Shown: positions 36,130 to 47,489 of the stretch, piece after piece
Numbering within the stretch: the stretch's first letter is position 1
How the letters are laid out: every line of letters starts with the position of its first letter
NCBI GenBank assembly: GCA_009667805.1
Contig: CM019071.1
Coordinates: 45,457,593 to 45,521,592 of the forward strand
DNA length: 64,000 bases
DNA from: Leptobrachium leishanense
Lineage: Eukaryota; Chordata; Amphibia; Anura; Megophryidae
Direction of reading: 5' to 3'
Program-made: the position numbers and the translations under genes
Notes under the pieces: generated by a model
What the model was told of the DNA's origin: nothing
The model's input: the letters and a program-made list of their open reading frames with translations, nothing else
Database searches by the model: none

Positions 36130-36782
36130 CTGCAAGGAATCGAAATTCATTGAGTGGGAACTCTAAAAAAATGATCTGCCTCGAATTTTAACAAACAAGA
36201 TCCCTCTGAGGACATGAAGGACACGTCTGTCCATCGGTTGTATTCGATGTTCTTTGTGACGCTCCTTGAAATCTTTGAGTACCTATTACTTTTCTTGCTC
36301 AACATTCCCGTCATGTGAATATATATATACACATCACTGTACGTCTCTCCTTCAGTCAATGTGTAGGAAATCATTTTTGGTTGATTGTTTAACCCTTTCA
36401 TAGCCAAGAGCTTTTGTTGAAAAATATAACATGTATTTAAAACAGTGGATGAACAGATAAATTTGTACGGTGAAAAATTTTTTTTTTGCACAGAGATTGT
36501 CATTTTGTAATATTTAAAAAAATAAAAATGAAAATTTGAATTTGCTAATTTTTAGTTCTTCATATATTGTTTTTTCCGTTACAGAAATCTCACTGGGATG
36601 AAAAGCTGTAAGCTCTAGATGGCATCTCATATCAGGCACAATGTCACACGGGGTCTGCATTATCAGCATACAGGCAGAAATGGCCTTTGTGTCAGTAAAT
36701 TTGCTGCAGACAGATAATAAAATGGTGAGATCTCCTGCTTATGGGGATTTGTAGCGATCAGAATGAGATTATTAGCAATGCA

Positions 36783-37050
36783 ATATCTGTATGTGCTGCA
36801 TAATGCCTGTATATGGCAATTACAGCAACACCTTGTATCTGTATGTGCTGCATAATGCCTGTGTATGGCAATTACAGCAACACCTTGTATCTGTATGTGC
36901 TGCATAATGCCTGTGTATGGCAATTACAGCAACACCTTGTATCTGTATGTGCAGCATAATGCCTGTGTATGGCAATTACAGCAACACCTCGTATCTGTAT
37001 GTGCTGCATAATGCCTGTGTATGGCAATTACAGCAACACCTTGTATCTGT
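36783..37050. repeat. 52-bp tandem array
   Basis: About five copies of a unit containing ATCTGTATGTGCTGCATAAT and TGGCAATTACAGCAACACC, with very few differences between copies, so the array is young or homogenised. Confidence 0.93.
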
Positions 37051-37075
37051 ACTGTACAGGGATTATACAGGGCCA

Positions 37076-37525
37076 CTCATTATTAGGGATGTGTGTTTCG
37101 GGTTTCGGAATTTTCACGAAATTTCCCGATTCGTGTTTTCGGATGCGGCCTAATTTCCGAAAATTTTTAGATCCGAAAATGGCAGATCCGAAAAGTTTTC
37201 CGAGCCGAAACAAAATATTTTCGAAATTTTGGAATGGACTTGAAATGTGCCAAATCAAAATTTATTGCTTTGAAACGAGGAGAACAGACGTTCCGAAAAA
37301 ACTTAAATTTCCGAAATTACGAAAAGTCGATACAAAAACCGAGCAAAGTGACACGAAAATACGAAAAATGGTCGATATTCCGAAAAAAAATATGTACACG
37401 AAAAACGAGTCGAGCCGAATCGAATCAGAAAATTGGTCGAAACGAGCCAAATCGAAAAGTTTAAAAATCGGAAAAAAAATCGAACCGAAAAAAAAAAAAA
37501 GTCGGTGCACAAGCCTACTCATTAT
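37076..37525. mobile_element. hAT MITE with CTCATTAT target duplication
   Basis: The element 37084-37517 starts TAGGGATGTGTGTTTCGG and ends GTGCACAAGCCTA, with CTCATTAT on both sides. It is the reverse-oriented relative of 18119-18982, about half its length. Confidence 0.9.
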
Positions 37526-37874
37526 AACCCCCTGAATCTTATCCCTGTACGGCAGCGACTGACCCCACAGCTCTCCTTGTATTCTGACAAATCCCTGGCT
37601 GCTGGAAAGCAGCGGTAAAGTTTGATGAACTTTGTTACAGTGAGGGTGTGAGCTGCTCCTTGTAGCTTCTTTATAGTAGTACAAGGTTTTAGGTCTCACT
37701 GAGAATTTTGTTTCTCCCGGGGGGGTGGGGCTGGGCGGATGGGAACTAATCCTGCTTTAAAAAAAAAAAAAAAAAAAGGATATGGGTTTTATTTGAAAAC
37801 GTTCATCTGTTTAATTGCATTCAAAAAAAATAAAAAATTGAAAAGTGAAAGAGTTTATCATATATCATACAAAC

Positions 37875-38024
37875 CTTTGAGTTTCTTGAGTTCCTCCACA
37901 ACATATTGAGCTTCTTCCTGGACTTTCTCCTCAAAACGTTTCTTGCCAAAACCCAAATCTCTCAGGTTCCTGAAGGTGAAGTTTCGTATCTGTCTCCATC
38001 GCTCCCCGTTACTTAAAGTGATCC
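37875..38024 (-). CDS. CYP2-like P450 gene B, exon 3
   Basis: 150 nt between a TCACAG acceptor and a GTTTGTA donor. Encodes GITLSNGERWRQIRNFTF, with the C-helix WxxxR whose Trp and Arg contact a haem propionate, then NLRDLGFGKKRFEEKVQEEA. This is the most upstream exon of gene B found. Exon 2 (normally 163 nt) and the membrane-anchor exon 1 were not seen to the right. Confidence 0.96.
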
Positions 38025-38676
38025 CTGTGAAGAGACACAAGGAATTTCATGCCAATATAAAACGTTGTCCACTGTGGAATGTACTTAGATGCTAAAAGCC
38101 GTTGAACTAGGACATCACAAACGATATATGTGCATTGTGTATTAAATCGTGCGATTACATTTTAACAGGAAGGAACTTTCTCTTATTTGTAAAGATTTTA
38201 ATGGATAATAAAAAAGGAATTCAGCGCATCTCCAGCAATGCAACATATTTAAGCATGAAAAATATTATACAATCAAAATATACACCTTCATACATAAGCA
38301 ATATCTTAACCCCTTCACTACCAAGCACTTTTTCTTAAAGAAAAATTATCATAACATTTATACGAAACATGGGATGTGAAGATTATACAGTGGCAAGAAA
38401 AAGTATGTGAACCCTTTGGGATTATGTGGAGTTTTGCATGAATTGGTCATAAAATGTGCTCTGATCTTCATCTAAGTCACAACAATTTGAAAAACACAGT
38501 CTGCTTAAAATAATAAAACACCAACATTATATGTTTTCATGTGTTTATTGAACAGAACATGTAAACATTCACAGTGCAGGGTGGAAAAAGTATGTGAACC
38601 CCTAGCCTAATGACTTCTCCAAGAGCTAATTGGAGCCAGGAGTGAGCCAACCTTGAGTCCAATCAGTGTGATATTA

Positions 38677-40162
38677 TGTAAGGAGCTGGGTCCAGGGAGG
38701 TAGAATTGAGCCCTTTGTGCAATGATGATGGCTGAGAGATCGTAGGTGTACAAATAAGGAGGGTTTATTAGGACATAAACAAAAAAGGCAACAGAAGAAT
38801 AAAGAAGGATCACATTATACAAACAAGAATAAATTTCAACTGAAGACAGATAGAACAATACTAAACTAAACTATACTAGACTAAACTAAATTATAACAAG
38901 GGAGAAATATATGGAGACAGGAAACAGGGCAGTGGATTCTGCGGGATGCAGGGCAGGCAGGCTGGAGAATCTGCGATGTGCAGGGCAGCAACGGCTGGAG
39001 AATCTGCGAGGTGCAGGGCAGCAACGGCTGGAGAATCTGCGAGGTGCAGGGCAGCAACGGCTGGAGAATCTGCGAGGTGCAGGGCAGCAACGGCTGGAGA
39101 ATCTGCGAGGTGCAGGGCAGCAACGGCTGGAGAATCTGCGAGGTGCAGGGCAGCAACGGCTGGAGAATCTGCGAGGTGCAGGGCAGCAACGGCTGGAGAA
39201 TCTGCGAGGTGCAGGGCAGCAACGGCTGGAGAATCTGCGAGGTGCAGGGCAGCAACGGCTGGAGAATCTGCGAGGTGCAGGGCAGCAACGGCTGGAGAAT
39301 CTGCGAGGTGCAGGGCAGCAACGGCTGGAGAATCTGCGAGGTGCAGGGCAGCAACGGCTGGAGAATCTGCGAGGTGCAGGGCAGCAACGGCTGGAGAATC
39401 TGCGAGGTGCAGGGCAGCAACGGCTGGAGGAGCAGGAACGGAAGCAGGACTGGCACCTTGGAAGGAGGACGGAAGCAGGACTGGCACCTTGGAAACAGGA
39501 ACGGAAGCAGGACTGGCACCTTGGAAGGAGGGTGGAAGCAGGACTGGCACCTTGGAAGCAGGACTGGCACCTTGGAAGCAGGACTGGCACCTTGGAAGCA
39601 GGGTGGAAGCAGGACTGGCACCTTGGAAGGAGGGCGGAAGCAGGACTGGCACCTTGGAAGGAGGGTGGAAGCAGGACTGGCACCTTGGAAGCAGGACTGG
39701 CACCTTGGAAGCAGGGTGGAAGCAGGACTGGCACCTTGGAAGCAGGAACGGAAGCAGGACTGGCACCTTGGAAGGAGGGCGGAAGAATCTGCGATGTACA
39801 GGGCAGCAATGCTTGGAGAGTCTGCGGGATGCAGGGCAGCACCTTCTGTAAATCTGTAGATCTTGCGAGATGCAGGACAGCAGGCTCTGAGGATTCTGTA
39901 GCAGGAACTACGAACAGTATGGTGGGAACCAAGACAAGAACAGGTTATAGCGTGCAGGGACAGAAGACAGCTCCTTCTTAGTGAAAGGTTCACTGGAACA
40001 ATGCAGAAGCATTGGGCCTTGGGAGTGGTTTGGCTTTATGCAGGGTGCATCAGCGGAATTAGGCAACACCTGAGGGTTGCAGAGGAGAGTCCTGAGAGTC
40101 TTAATGCTACGAGGCGGCACTGGTTTTATGCTTTTTACGGCGCTGGCGTTGCCGGCATGACA
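38677..40162 (-). repeat. 3' LTR of the gag-only element (1486 bp)
   Basis: Contains about 14 copies of a 33-bp unit (GGCTGGAGAATCTGCGAGGT...) at 38960-39427, followed by copies of an AGCAGGACTGGCACCTTGGA unit to about 39775. The other LTR has about half as many 33-bp units, which accounts for most of the length difference. Confidence 0.9.
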
Positions 40163-42268
40163 TACGCCCCCATCTAAGGGCACACTCTGGGTGACCAAGG
40201 TGGTATCAGGTGTTTCGGTTTCAGCGTCAGTGGCCATAGAGTCAGAAACATCTTCTGGTTCTGATGAGATGGGGAATGTTAGAATTGCACCCAGGAGTAG
40301 GGGTTTTCCCGACTTGATCTTCTTAATGTTGAGGATAGGAGTCTCCACCTTCGCCATCCCATGGTATCCTATGGGGACAACTGGTCCATTCGGTTCTGCA
40401 ACAGGATCCTGTTTAGAAGCAGAGGTAATAAGAAGTGGGGGTGACATATAGTCACGAGTGTCCTGTAACCGGTTTTGCAGCGATTCTATGATTAACTGTT
40501 GTCCGCTCACAGTCTGAGCCACCTTGGTAACTTGTTCAGCAAGTATCACCATGGTGGATATGACACCAGGTATGGGATCAGTCATATCACGGTTCGAAGT
40601 CTCTGTCTTACACAACTCAGCTGGTAAGTCCACGGTAGCGGGTGTATCGTTCGGCATCTTGCCATCAACCGGAGGTGCCTCCAGAGCAGAGACGTGAGTT
40701 GGTGACACTTCAGTGACAGGCATATTGACTGATGGCACCTCAGCAACTGGTACCCTAGCAGCAGGCGCTTTGGCGTAACCAGGAACTTCGTCAGCAGGCG
40801 ATGTGGCAGCGAACACTTTAGCAGGAACTAAAGTATCGGCAACAGGCACTTTGGCTTGAAACGACGCTCTGGCAGCGGGCACTGCTATCTTGGCAAGGGT
40901 CTTCAGTTGAAGTCGTTCTTTAAATGGAGAACCAGGACCTCTCGGCTTAGCCTCTGGAATGAGTATAGAGGGAACCGGGTCGTGGGTACCGGAATCTGTA
41001 TCTTGAGGACCTTGATAGAAATGGTTCGTCATAGTTGCCAATGCTGTACCATAGATAGGTGAGGAAGGTGTATATACTCTGTCAGTGAACTCGTCAGATA
41101 GGGAGCAGTCGGAAGGCACAAAATCCTCTTCTGGATCCCTGTGGGGAATGGTTGTGGTGGTTCCAAGGAGGCCGTTACGCCGTCCAGGACCACCATTAGA
41201 ATGTCGTGCGACTTGCAGCGGCATGTCCATGGAGTCTTCAGAGTCCCAGCCTTCTGAACCAGTGTCATATGCGGTATGTATAACCGGAGGTGGTGCTTTA
41301 CCATGGTGGCTGAAGGTGAGGGGAGTAGTACTAGAAGCCATAACCACGTTCTTGGGTTGACAACAATTCTTTTTCCTGGCCTCTAAAGCCTTTTCAAACA
41401 TGACTAGATCTTTCTTACAGACCACGGTTCCGTTTGAGGAGCGGGCACAGTCTGGGGGTACAGGCTTTGATAATAAATAACTGACCTGATTTGGAATGGT
41501 TGTTGGATTCCAGGGTCGCTGGTTGTGCGTGAGGGTGCTGTTACAATACACAGGTTCAGTCTCCATAGATGAATCACATGTCCTGGGGTCTGAGAGTTCA
41601 TATTCCATGGGTTCATAGGGTGTAGGCGTTGATATCTGTGAACTGGTGGATCTTGGAGATACAGGTAGAGACAGAGGAGACGGCATAGGGGTAGAAGGTT
41701 CTCTATACATAGAGTCAGGGACTTTTGCAGGCTTATGAAATGGGGTGGATTTCTTAGGACCGGGTTTGGCTGCAGGAGTAGCTTTAGGCTTAGATGCCGG
41801 GGTCCTCCTAGGTGGTCTTGAGGGGCAGAGTGGTAGATAATGGCCTGGTGCCCCACAGTAGATACAGAGGTTGGCATTTAGTCTCCTGGCACGTTCTGTT
41901 GGAGATAAAGGACCATGGGTTACCTTATTAGCAGGAGTGTTGTCTTTTGCGGAGGGATTCCATAGTCTATGAAGCTGCAGATTTAGGAGCTGAATCAGGT
42001 GGGTCAGGAACTCCTGAAGGGCCTTCTGGATTAACCCTGTGATGGTTTGAATCATTGCGGGCTCAATTGATGTAGGCTTCTGCATTCTGTAAGGAGCTGG
42101 GTCCAGGGAGGTAGAATTGAGCCCTTTGTGCAATGATGATGGCTGAGAGATCGTAGGTGTACAAATAAGGGGTTTATTAGGACATAAACACAAAAAGGCA
42201 ACAGAAGAATAAAGAAGGATCACATTATACAAACAAGAATAAATTTCAACTGAAGACAGATAGAACAA
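39908..42268 (-). CDS. Gag-like protein with CCHC zinc knuckle
   Basis: An uninterrupted 786-codon frame starts inside the right LTR, runs through the whole interior and ends inside the left LTR. A Met at residue 62 (42083-42085) lies two bases inside the interior and is the more likely start. Residues 135-148 form a CCHC knuckle (CIYCGAPGHYLPLC, spacing C-2-C-4-H-4-C), preceded by an Arg-rich RRLNAN block and followed by a basic Pro/Lys-rich stretch. The C-terminal half is low-complexity, with repeated AP-V-EVP-type motifs. This resembles the C-terminal part of a Ty3/gypsy-type Gag. A full capsid domain is not evident to me. Protein role inferred: RNA packaging. Confidence 0.72.
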   Translation of the reverse strand: MFYLSSVEIYSCLYNVILLYSSVAFLCLCPNKPLICTPTISQPSSLHKGLNSTSLDPAPYRMQKPTSIEPAMIQTITGLIQKALQEFLTHLIQLLNLQLHRLWNPSAKDNTPANKVTHGPLSPTERARRLNANLCIYCGAPGHYLPLCPSRPPRRTPASKPKATPAAKPGPKKSTPFHKPAKVPDSMYREPSTPMPSPLSLPVSPRSTSSQISTPTPYEPMEYELSDPRTCDSSMETEPVYCNSTLTHNQRPWNPTTIPNQVSYLLSKPVPPDCARSSNGTVVCKKDLVMFEKALEARKKNCCQPKNVVMASSTTPLTFSHHGKAPPPVIHTAYDTGSEGWDSEDSMDMPLQVARHSNGGPGRRNGLLGTTTTIPHRDPEEDFVPSDCSLSDEFTDRVYTPSSPIYGTALATMTNHFYQGPQDTDSGTHDPVPSILIPEAKPRGPGSPFKERLQLKTLAKIAVPAARASFQAKVPVADTLVPAKVFAATSPADEVPGYAKAPAARVPVAEVPSVNMPVTEVSPTHVSALEAPPVDGKMPNDTPATVDLPAELCKTETSNRDMTDPIPGVISTMVILAEQVTKVAQTVSGQQLIIESLQNRLQDTRDYMSPPLLITSASKQDPVAEPNGPVVPIGYHGMAKVETPILNIKKIKSGKPLLLGAILTFPISSEPEDVSDSMATDAETETPDTTLVTQSVPLDGGVCHAGNASAVKSIKPVPPRSIKTLRTLLCNPQVLPNSADAPCIKPNHSQGPMLLHCSSEPFTKKELSSVPARYNLFLSWFPPYCS

Positions 42269-43240
42269 TACTAAACTAAACTATACTAGACTAAACTAAA
42301 TTATAACAAGGGAGAAATATATGGAGACAGGAAACAGGGCAGTGGATTCTGCGGGATGCAGGGCAGGCAGGCTGGAGAATCTGCGATGTGCAGGGCAGCA
42401 ACGGCTGGAGAATCTGTGATGTGCAGGGCAGCAACGGCTGGAGAATCTGCGAGGTGCAGGGCAGCAACGGCTGGAGAATCTGCGAGGTGCAGGGCAGCAA
42501 CGGCTGGAGAATCTGCGAGGTGCAGGGCAGCAACGGCTGGAGAATCTGCGAGGTGCAGGGCAGCAACGGCTGGAGAATCTGCGAGGTGCAGGGCAGCAAC
42601 GGCTGGAGGAGCAGGAACGGAAGCAGGACTGGCACCTTGGAAGGAGGACGGAAGCAGGACTGGCACCTTGGAAACAGGAACGGAAGCAGGACTGGCACCT
42701 TGGAAGGAGGGTGGAAGCAGGACTGGCACCTTGGAAGCAGGACTGGCACCTTGGAAGCAGGGTGGAAGCAGGACTGGCACCTTGGAAGGAGGGCGGAAGC
42801 AGGACTGGCACCTTGGAAGCAGGAACGGAAGCAGGACTGGCACCTTGGAAGGAGGGCGGAAGAATCTGCGATGTACAGGGCAGCAATGCTTGGAGAGTCT
42901 GCGGGATGCAGGGCAGCACCTTCTGTAAATCTGTAGATCTTGCGAGATGCAGGACAGCAGGCTCTGAGGATTCTGTAGCAGGAACTATGAACAGTATGGT
43001 GGGAACCAAGACAAGAACAGGTTATAGCGTGCAGGGACAGAAGACAGCTCCTTCTTAGTGAAAGGTTCACTGGAACAATGCAGAAGCATTGGGCCTTGGG
43101 AGTGGTTTGGCTTTATGCAGGGTGCATCAGCGGAATTAGGCAACACCTGAGGGTTGCAGAGGAGAGTCCTGAGAGTCTTAATGCTACGAGGCGGCACTGG
43201 TTTTATGCTTTTTACGGCGCTGGCGTTGCCGGGCATGACA
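42088..43240 (-). repeat. 5' LTR of the gag-only element (1153 bp)
   Basis: Same termini and flanks as the left LTR, but with about 7 copies of the 33-bp unit and fewer of the second unit. The interior begins directly after it; no standard TGG primer-binding site is apparent next to the LTR. Confidence 0.9.
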
Positions 43241-43245
43241 TATTA

Positions 43246-43613
<368 letters not shown>

Positions 43614-43618
<5 letters not shown>

Positions 43619-44414
43619 TGTCACGATCAGCCACAATGGCGGTACCTGGCATGTGCCAAGTAGGGCCCAGGTAAGAGGAAAAGCCGCTATACGCAGAGAT
43701 GCGTGACACAACGATCAGGAAAAGTAAATAAACCACAGTAGACACTGGGGACCTCTGCACGGCTAAATACCAAAGGAGCCCTATACTGATAGATCGGTCC
43801 TTAGAGTGGCCGAATCTGCACTAATAGAAAAAGGTTACCTTGTAGCCGTGCAGAGTCCTGGGAAAACACAGACACCTGAAGGAGAATATACTCAACAACT
43901 TGCAGGGCAGGACTTCAATATACTAAAGCCGTGGTCTACAGGGACACACAACATATAATACGATAAGCACAGGACAGCTAGGGATATCCAGAAGAGTGGT
44001 CAATAAAAATGCCAGGGGTCAAAACCAAAACGTATACCTTGAGCCAAAGCGGGGATATAGCACCAGAGAAAATCCGACAGCCAGGCCAGAGGGTCAATAC
44101 GAGGAAGTCAATCAGAACATAAAACTCAGACAAGGGGGAAACACTGAAATAGAACTAAGATGGAAAACAGGGAGCTCTCAGGAACAAATCTGTAGCTGAA
44201 GTGAACCAGGATGCAAGAGCATGGTGATATGGGCCCATGGCTTTATATAGGGGAGTAATCAGCCCATAATCACCAACAGAAGCTCAACGAGCCATGAACT
44301 TAACCCCTGAGCTGCATGTCAGGGAAAGCAGCACAGGGAAACACATGGAAACACAGACATAAGGAATACAGAGGGCAGGGAGACAGGGTTGGAACGTGGG
44401 AACGTGACAAAGCT
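43614..44414 (-). mobile_element. Solo LTR inside the Tc1 element
   Basis: The unit 43619-44409 has TGTCACG...CGTGACA ends. Flanks ATGCT and AAGCT are consistent with a 5-bp duplication with one change. On the minus strand a CTATATAAAGCC block (about 44237) is a TATA-box candidate. No interior coding region, so it is best read as a solo LTR left by recombination. Confidence 0.65.
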
Positions 44415-44823
44415 AACATTTTTGTTGACACATCTACAATAAGGAAAACATTAAACAAGAATGGAGTACATGGGAGGACACCACGGAGGAAGCCATTGCT
44501 GTCCAAAAAGAATATTGCAGCACGTTTGAAGTTTGCAAAAGAGCACCTGGATGGTCCACAGCACTACTGGCAAAATATTCTGTGGACAGATGAAACCAAA
44601 ATTGAGTTGTTTGGAAAAAACACACAACACTATGTGTGGAGAAAAAAAGGCACAGCACACCAACATCAAAACCTCAACCCCACTGTAAAACATGGCGGAG
44701 GGAGCATCATGGTTTGGGGCTGCTTTGCTGCCTCAGGGCCTGGACGGATTGTTGTCATTGATGATAAACTCTGGAATTCATTTTTCCAAGACATTTTGCA
44801 GGAAAACGTTGTCATGGAGCTGA
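44415..44823 (+). pseudogene. Tc1 transposase, central fragment
   Basis: Resumes with FVDTSTIRKTLNKNG, then carries the first catalytic Asp (WTDETKIELFG), an HGGGSIMVWGCFA block and FFQDILQENV. The stretch with the second catalytic Asp is missing: the frame is cut at 44823 and the next Tc1 sequence is at 48157. Confidence 0.92.
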
Positions 44824-46700
44824 TGTAACACTCCATGCTTCAAACCCCAAGAGACTTTATGTTCAATTGTATCGTGAGATTTTAAATATATTTCACATCG
44901 TTTGGTTTTAGTTTAAATTAGTTTCGTGTAAAATGGCGTAACTTTAGTTTTAAATATGCTTATATTCCTGTAGGTAAATGTATTTTTGTATATCCAGTAA
45001 ACAAGCTTTACTGCTGTGTAATTTATGCAACAGGGCTTTTCCCCTTATCTGGCTGCATATTTGATTCAAGAAGTCTGTGATAGTGTTTGTCTTTAACCTG
45101 ATGTGTTAGAACAATAGATTGTAAAGAATGTTTATTGTAAATATCTGACATAATGTAATTAGCATTTTAGTAGGACGATGTGCGTCATTTATGCAAATTA
45201 TGGCTGTTGGATTTCAGCATAAATGGTGGCGTTTTTTTTCATTAAAAATCAGAACTCTCAGACTGAGACAGAGACAGAGAGAGAAACCGGTTTTAAAGCA
45301 TACAGCCGCGTCTGGTGTTTTATTTCAGAGACGCTACAATACACTCAACCTCAGATGGCACCGAGCGGCCTTCTGGAAATTTCTAACGGCTCCAGGGCAG
45401 AGAAACAGAAGCAGGCGGGTCAAGCTGCTTGAGGCGCTGAGGACAGCACTCCCAGTAGCCGGGCTGACCGCAATGAAGGGGTGTCTGGAGAGTCAGGACA
45501 GGCAGAAGAGAACGGTTCCGTCACATTGGTGGCAAGCGGTGTGGATAGAGGCTCTCCAACACCAAGACACCCTGAAATGACAAACTACGCAGCCTGCAAG
45601 CAGGACACCCTGAAGGACCTGCTGGAGAGCCATGGAAGGAATGAATACTGAAATAAGGGTCAAAGGCACAAGTGTGGTGCAACCAGGAGCGAGATGGAAA
45701 CGCTCAAGTAGGTAAAAAGACGCCTCAAGCAATATGGTCCAAACTCTAGCATGGACCTGTTCCAGAGTGTTTGGAATGAGGTCTGTTTATTGCAGAAAGG
45801 GGAAGCTGTGCGGGACCAGGAAGATTTTAACCCTCTGCATACAGACATATGTTTACTCTGTATACAACAAATACAAGGTCCCAGGCTGGATTGAGCTGGG
45901 GGACATTCGTAGCCAGGAGGAGGAGAACTGGCTGGCAACTACACCATACACCCAGAGGGTGCCTACAGACTTGGCTTGGCAGAGATCAGGGATTTTGGAA
46001 GCATCAGCTTCTGCCAACGCCAAGACCCAAACAAAATATGCCTCCGCACCAACCGTGACCGTCAACCCACCCTCAAGTAAGGCTAAAAAGAAGCAGAGGG
46101 GTGGACGGGTGAAAGAAATGGAGGTGGTGCTGGAGAGCGAATGCAAATGTTGTGACCCGCTTCGAAGGGAGGTAGAGACCTTGAAAGGGCAACTAGACTC
46201 TGCTACCCAGGGTGAGAAAGAGACTGGCCTGCAATTGCACCGGCTACAGGATGAGCTGCGAGCTGTCACGGTGGAGAGAGATGGTCGCTGCATGGAAGTG
46301 CAAGAACAGGCAGCCTCCATACAACAATTGTCAGCCCAGCTGCAGGCCTGTGAGGACTCTACCCTCACCCAACACACGGAGCTCAGTGGTGCTCAGGTGC
46401 AGATAGCGGAGCTGGAGAGCGGCTCCCGTGTAATGATCGAGCAGCTGGAGGCTGAGCTTAGAACTGGAGCTGCTCTACTCATAGAAATAACAGCTTTTAA
46501 AATTCACCTGGAGAACTGCGAGCAGGAATTAGAGTGGACACAGCTCTCCCGGGATACTTTTCAGGCACGGGCCTATGAGCGGCAAGAGGAAATACAGCTG
46601 CTCCAGAACCAACTCCAGCTGTGCCAACACCACCTGCAAGAAACCAACGCAGCTCTGAAAGAGAGCCCCGCTCAAACCAAGGCAAGCGAGGAGGATATAT
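44824..46700 (+). mobile_element. Truncated LTR retrotransposon: 5' LTR and leader/gag region
   Basis: About 44824-45525 is LTR-like (TGTAACACTCCATG ... CCGTCACA), immediately followed by TTGGTGGCAAGCGG, a position and composition fitting a primer-binding site. A gag-like frame follows, then the element stops at about 46700 in unrelated repeats. No second LTR and no pol were found. Confidence 0.5.
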
Positions 46701-46789
46701 TGAAAAGATATGATTCTGGTCAAGGCGTCAGTGCACCCAGATATTGTGCTTTTGGTGCCAGGCCTGCAAGTGCCATCATAATACAGTAA
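45734..46789 (+). CDS. Coiled-coil protein of the truncated LTR element
   Basis: 351 codons open without interruption. Residues 1-100 look unstructured. A basic stretch (KAKKKQRGGRVKEME) is followed by about 200 residues of heptad-like, Glu/Gln/Leu-rich sequence (EVETLKGQLDSATQ, IQQLSAQLQACED, EIQLLQNQLQLCQHH), predicting a long coiled coil. There is one CKCC pair but no zinc knuckle. The last 30 codons run into the downstream dispersed repeat. By position it is a Gag or leader-region protein of the LTR element; no homologue is recognised with confidence. Frame remains upstream suggest the true start lay further left. Confidence 0.5.
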   Translation: MVQTLAWTCSRVFGMRSVYCRKGKLCGTRKILTLCIQTYVYSVYNKYKVPGWIELGDIRSQEEENWLATTPYTQRVPTDLAWQRSGILEASASANAKTQTKYASAPTVTVNPPSSKAKKKQRGGRVKEMEVVLESECKCCDPLRREVETLKGQLDSATQGEKETGLQLHRLQDELRAVTVERDGRCMEVQEQAASIQQLSAQLQACEDSTLTQHTELSGAQVQIAELESGSRVMIEQLEAELRTGAALLIEITAFKIHLENCEQELEWTQLSRDTFQARAYERQEEIQLLQNQLQLCQHHLQETNAALKESPAQTKASEEDILKRYDSGQGVSAPRYCAFGARPASAIIIQ

Positions 46790-46975
46790 CCCGTCTGTGG
46801 TATTGTGGAAGAGTACAGGGGTGGACCCTGTGGTTCAAAAAATTTAAATGATATAAATCTGGCACAGGCGTCAGTGCAGCCAAATATTGTGCCTTTCATG
46901 GCAGCAAGTGCCTTCACACCGTAACCCTTTTGTGGAATTGTGGAAGAGTTCAGTGCTGGAGGTTTTGTGAATGTA
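46700..46975. repeat. Dispersed repeat in two tandem copies
   Basis: Two copies of about 130 bp (GGCGTCAGTGCA(C/G)CCA(G/A)ATATTGTGC ... GTAACCC ... TGTGGAA). A single inverted relative is at about 20925-21020. Confidence 0.7.
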
Positions 46976-47027
46976 GAACAGGACATCCCCGATCTATTCC
47001 ATTACTTCAGCATCAGGGAGAACGAAA

Positions 47028-47230
47028 GAAAGGAAAAGAAAGGAAAAGAAAGGAAAAGAAAGGAAAAGAAAGGAAAAGAAAGGAAAAGAAAGGAAAAGAA
47101 AGGAAAAGAAAGGAAAAGAAAGGAAAAGAAAGGAAAAGAAAGGAAAAGAAAGGAAAAGAAAGGAAAAGAAAGGAAAAGAAAGGAAAAGAAAGGAAAAGAA
47201 AAGAAAGGAAAAGAAAGGAAAAGAAAGGAA
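47028..47230. repeat. (GGAAAAGAAA)n microsatellite
   Basis: About twenty copies of a 10-bp purine unit. All open frames across it are artefacts. Confidence 0.97.
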
Positions 47231-47489
47231 AGCTCTGTATGTTGCTGCTGCTTAAGACGGCCAGCACCAGTTAGAAAGGACAAGCATGCCCCTGCAGAGG
47301 ATGCACCACGTCCAGAGGCACAGCCTCCCGACACAGGGGCTGCTTGCCCTCTTATCTGTGTCTGGGAGCGTCTGCCTGTCCTTTTTGTTCTTTCAGACAT
47401 GGTGAGTGATATATAGATTAATATATACAGAACTCTGATTCAACTCTGGTATAAAGATTTAAAGAACTCTGGTATAACTCAGTGAGACA

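Larger units (their letters stand above)
36130..37874. other. Gene B intron 3
   Basis: Holds a 52-bp tandem array (36783-37050) and a hAT MITE (37084-37517). The remaining sequence (36130-36780, 37526-37874) shows only an A-rich run near 37757-37778. Confidence 0.55.
38672..43245 (-). mobile_element. Gag-only LTR retrotransposon
   Basis: LTRs at 38677-40162 and 42088-43240 (TG...CA termini: TGTCATGCC and CTCCTTACA on the minus strand) bracket a 1.9-kb interior. TATTA is duplicated at 38672-38676 and 43241-43245. A polypurine tract (AGATGGGGGCGTA, minus strand) abuts the left LTR. The interior encodes a Gag-like protein with a zinc knuckle but no protease, reverse transcriptase or integrase, so the element must depend on another element's enzymes. 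LTR flanks outside the minisatellites differ at only a few positions, so the insertion is recent. Confidence 0.88.

Noticed and set aside
38881..39993. Overlapping 290-370-codon frames in both strands
   Set aside because: All come from the 33-bp LTR repeat, open in several frames at once; the same frames recur at 42291-43070. No protein family is seen.
46930..47416. Lys/Glu-rich 114-158-codon frames
   Set aside because: Produced by the (GGAAAAGAAA)n microsatellite.
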